Below are positions 6,059-7,654 of a DNA stretch of 7,654 bases, piece by piece (the first letter of the stretch is position 1; each line of letters opens with the position of its first letter). The position numbers and the translations under genes were made by a program. The notes below the pieces were generated by a model. The model ran no database searches. It was not told the DNA's origin and was given only the letters and a program-made list of their open reading frames with translations. The stretch covers positions 1-7,654 of the forward strand of contig CALPIT020000121.1 in the NCBI GenBank assembly GCA_943323705.2, read 5' to 3'. This stretch comes from Streptomyces griseus (GTDB lineage Bacteria > Bacteroidota > Bacteroidia > Chitinophagales > Chitinophagaceae).

Positions 6059-7384
6059 ATGGAAATTGATATCACCACACTAAATGACTTGAATATCTTA
6101 GGCAAAGAAGATAATTATTCTTTGTTTGAGAAAATCAATTTCGCAAGAACATCCAATGGTGAAATTCAATTACAACAAAACCTTTCTAAGCCTTTTAATA
6201 ATGTAGCGGATATAACGGGTATTCAAGAAACATTAAAAGTTATAATAAGCACTGCAGATCAATGGCCACTGCAAATTTCTAACGGAACGATTTTAATGGT
6301 TGAGAAATTCTACGACATTAATATTGATACCATTCCTGAAAATCCATCTGCTTACCAAACCTATTTATACAAACTGCTACACAGTCCGGATTTTTCATTG
6401 ATTAAATATTCTGTCTCTCATTTTTTTGATTTGATAAAGGGCCTTGACAATATTTATAAATTATTAGTTGATCAATATAATGCCTTGCCTTTACAACAAT
6501 TACTACTTGAGTTAAGCGATTTGCTCAATAAAAATGATTGTAAAATAATCTGCAATAAGAATTCAAGTAAAGAATTTTCAAATAAAGAAATACTGAAAGC
6601 TGGATATTTTTTTCTTTATCGTTACAAGCATCAAACAAAAAAATTATTACAGCTTCATGCACAATTAGACGCATGGTATGGAATGGCAATGGCGGTACAA
6701 CATCACCAATTGATTTTTCCAGAGATTCAAAAATCAGATCAGCCCTTTATCTATGCAGAAGATCTCTATCACCTCTTGCTTGAAAAACCAATTTCTTATG
6801 ATATCAAATTAGACAAAGAAAAAAACTTTATGTTTCTTACCGGGGCTAATATGGCAGGTAAAAGCACTTTCATTAAATCAACAGGCACTGCAGTTTATCT
6901 GGCGCATCTGGGCATGGGTGTCCCAGCTAAAAATATGAAATTGAGTTTATTTGATGGTATTCTTAGTAATATCAACATCATGGACAATTTATCAAAAGGA
7001 GAAAGTTATTTTTATAATGAAGTACAACGCATAAAATCAACCATTACCAAAATAAATGATGGCAGACAATGGTTGATTTTAATCGATGAATTATTCAAAG
7101 GAACGAATGTAGAAGATGCCATGAAATGCAGTAGTATAGTCATAGAAGGTTTGGTAAAAATTCCGGAATCCATTTTCATTTTATCTACTCACTTATACGA
7201 AATTGGTGAGGCTTTAAAAAGACATTCCAACATCAGCTTTAATTATTTTGAAACGCAAATGATTAATGATGAATTTAAATTCAGTTATCAATTAAAAGGA
7301 GGCATCAGCAATGATCGGCTGGGTTATTTGATTTTGAAAAAAGAAGGTGTGGTGGCAATGTTGGAGAAAAAAAGCCCCCTTTAA
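6059..7384 (+). CDS. Short MutS-family ATPase (no mismatch-recognition domain)
   Basis: This 441-residue protein keeps the MutS lever/core and ATPase regions. About 20-215 is helical and resembles the MutS core (FEKINFARTSNGEIQLQQNL at 23-42). The ATPase, about 225-441, has Walker A TGANMAGKST (261-270), a signature-like DNLSKGESYFYNEV (309-322), Walker B LILIDELFKGTN (339-350) and the switch STH (376-378). The N-terminal mismatch-binding and connector domains of MutS (about 850 residues) are missing, as is the Smr nuclease of MutS2. Classical mismatch repair is therefore unlikely; a role in DNA branch handling is possible but unknown. The start lies 3 nt after pyrC, with AGGGA (6047-6051) as a plausible ribosome site inside the pyrC end, so translational coupling is likely. 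The last residues (KKSPL) are coded by a C-rich inverted repeat that may have replaced the original end. Confidence 0.88.
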   Translation: MEIDITTLNDLNILGKEDNYSLFEKINFARTSNGEIQLQQNLSKPFNNVADITGIQETLKVIISTADQWPLQISNGTILMVEKFYDINIDTIPENPSAYQTYLYKLLHSPDFSLIKYSVSHFFDLIKGLDNIYKLLVDQYNALPLQQLLLELSDLLNKNDCKIICNKNSSKEFSNKEILKAGYFFLYRYKHQTKKLLQLHAQLDAWYGMAMAVQHHQLIFPEIQKSDQPFIYAEDLYHLLLEKPISYDIKLDKEKNFMFLTGANMAGKSTFIKSTGTAVYLAHLGMGVPAKNMKLSLFDGILSNINIMDNLSKGESYFYNEVQRIKSTITKINDGRQWLILIDELFKGTNVEDAMKCSSIVIEGLVKIPESIFILSTHLYEIGEALKRHSNISFNYFETQMINDEFKFSYQLKGGISNDRLGYLILKKEGVVAMLEKKSPL

Positions 7385-7397
7385 TTCCCCCAAAGGG
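7367..7397 (-). terminator. Possible minus-strand terminator / C-rich inverted repeat over the MutS-like stop codon
   Basis: CCCTTT (7377-7382) and AAAGGG (7392-7397) can pair around a 9-nt loop that contains part of the TAA stop. Read on the minus strand, the hairpin is followed by GGC and seven T (7373-7367), the layout of an intrinsic terminator. On the plus strand no T-run follows, so it would end the MutS-like transcript poorly. The C-rich text (GCCCCCTTTAATTCCCCC) also resembles repeats I associate with Bacteroidota gene ends. Confidence 0.35.
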
Positions 7398-7424
7398 TGA
7401 AGATGATTATGTTATATTGAATGC

Positions 7425-7458
7425 CACCAAGACACCAAGACACAAAGTTTCACAAAGA
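7425..7458. repeat. Degenerate 8-bp tandem repeat (CACCAAGA type)
   Basis: CACCAAGA (7425-7432), CACCAAGA (7433-7440), CACAAAGT (7441-7448) and, after TT, CACAAAGA (7451-7458) form an 8-bp periodic array. It lies in the intergenic region between the MutS-like and ComM-like genes and has no coding character. Similar 'CCAAGACACCAAGACACAAAG' text is, to my recollection, common between genes in Bacteroidota and related phyla. Confidence 0.65.
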
Positions 7459-7481
7459 GTTTTACAAGCTATTATTTTAAG

Positions 7482-7510
7482 TTTTTACTTTTGAATTTTT
7501 ACTTTTGAAT
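7482..7510 (+). repeat. Two 14-bp tandem copies carrying -7-like boxes
   Basis: TTTTTACTTTTGAA is repeated with a 14-bp period (7482-7495 and 7496-7509, continuing to T7510). Each copy contains TACTTTTG (7486-7493 and 7500-7507), an exact match to the Bacteroidota -7 box and identical to the -7 box of the receptor promoter. A near -33 box TTTA lies 20-21 bp upstream of each (7461-7464 and 7476-7479). They could drive the ComM-like gene with a leader of about 85-105 nt, or could simply be low-complexity repeat sequence. The rest of 7385-7596 shows only a pyrimidine-rich tract at about 7535-7565. Confidence 0.4.
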
Positions 7511-7596
7511 TATACCACATAAAATCTCAGTTAAATTCTCTTCTCTCTCTGTTGTTTTTCCCTTTGTCATTTCTGATTTCATTTTGACATTTGCTC

Positions 7597-7654
7597 ATGC
7601 TTGTAAAAACATTCGGTAGCGCCGTTTATGGTGTGGAGGCGATAACCATTACTG
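7597..7654 (+). CDS. ComM/YifB-family Mg-chelatase-like AAA+ ATPase, N-terminal fragment
   Basis: An ATG at 7597 opens a frame that stays open to the window edge and encodes MLVKTFGSAVYGVEAITIT (19 codons plus one base). This opening matches, from memory, the conserved N-terminus of the YifB/ComM family (MLVKTFGSAVYGV...TITIEV), about 510 residues when complete. The family has an N-terminal ChlI/LonC-like domain followed by an AAA+ ATPase. In naturally transformable bacteria ComM is a helicase that promotes branch migration during integration of incoming DNA; in others the role is less clear. No Shine-Dalgarno sequence is visible, as is usual in Bacteroidota. The ATPase domain lies outside the window, so intactness cannot be judged. 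Confidence 0.8.
   Translation, partial: MLVKTFGSAVYGVEAITIT

Noticed and set aside
7425..7510. Short periodic repeats considered as a CRISPR array
   Set aside because: Units are 8 and 14 bp in direct tandem with no spacers and no cas genes nearby.

Overview
The window looks like chromosomal DNA of an AT-rich member of the Bacteroidota, possibly of the Chitinophagia/Sphingobacteriia side. The reasons are: an exact Bacteroidota-type promoter (TTTG, 19 bp, TAnnTTTG); a TonB-dependent receptor with an N-terminal carboxypeptidase-D-regulatory-like domain; a RemB/Wzi-like outer-membrane protein; the Bacteroidota type of dihydroorotase (DDQVHFREPG); weak or absent Shine-Dalgarno sequences; and degenerate intergenic repeats of kinds I associate with this phylum. 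No tRNA, rRNA, CRISPR array, transposase or phage gene was seen.

Layout. 1-234: 3' end of a thiolase (+). 235-305: short promoter region with two 17-bp dyads of the form TTGCAAC-N3-GTTnCAA, one over the -33 box and one over the end of the -7 box and the likely transcription start. 306-2690: ZnuD-like TonB-dependent receptor (+). 2691-3001: gene-free gap between convergent genes, holding an 8-bp tandem repeat and degenerate repeat-like sequence. 3002-4678: outer-membrane beta-barrel protein of the RemB/Wzi-like type (-). 4679-4711: 33-bp divergent intergenic region with a perfect 7-1-7 palindrome. 4712-6055: dihydroorotase pyrC (+). 6059-7384: a short MutS-family ATPase (+), 3 nt downstream of pyrC and probably co-transcribed. 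7385-7596: repeat-rich intergenic region. 7597-7654: first 19 codons of a ComM/YifB-family protein (+), cut by the window edge.

Most genes are ordinary housekeeping or envelope genes and do not form one pathway. The observation most worth following is the receptor promoter. The receptor has several sequence features reminiscent of the ZnuD zinc-receptor group, and its promoter carries a paired dyad in the size range used by Fur/Zur-family repressors. Together these suggest metal-controlled metal uptake. That is inference and has not been tested. I found no convincing evidence of a wholly new multi-gene system.
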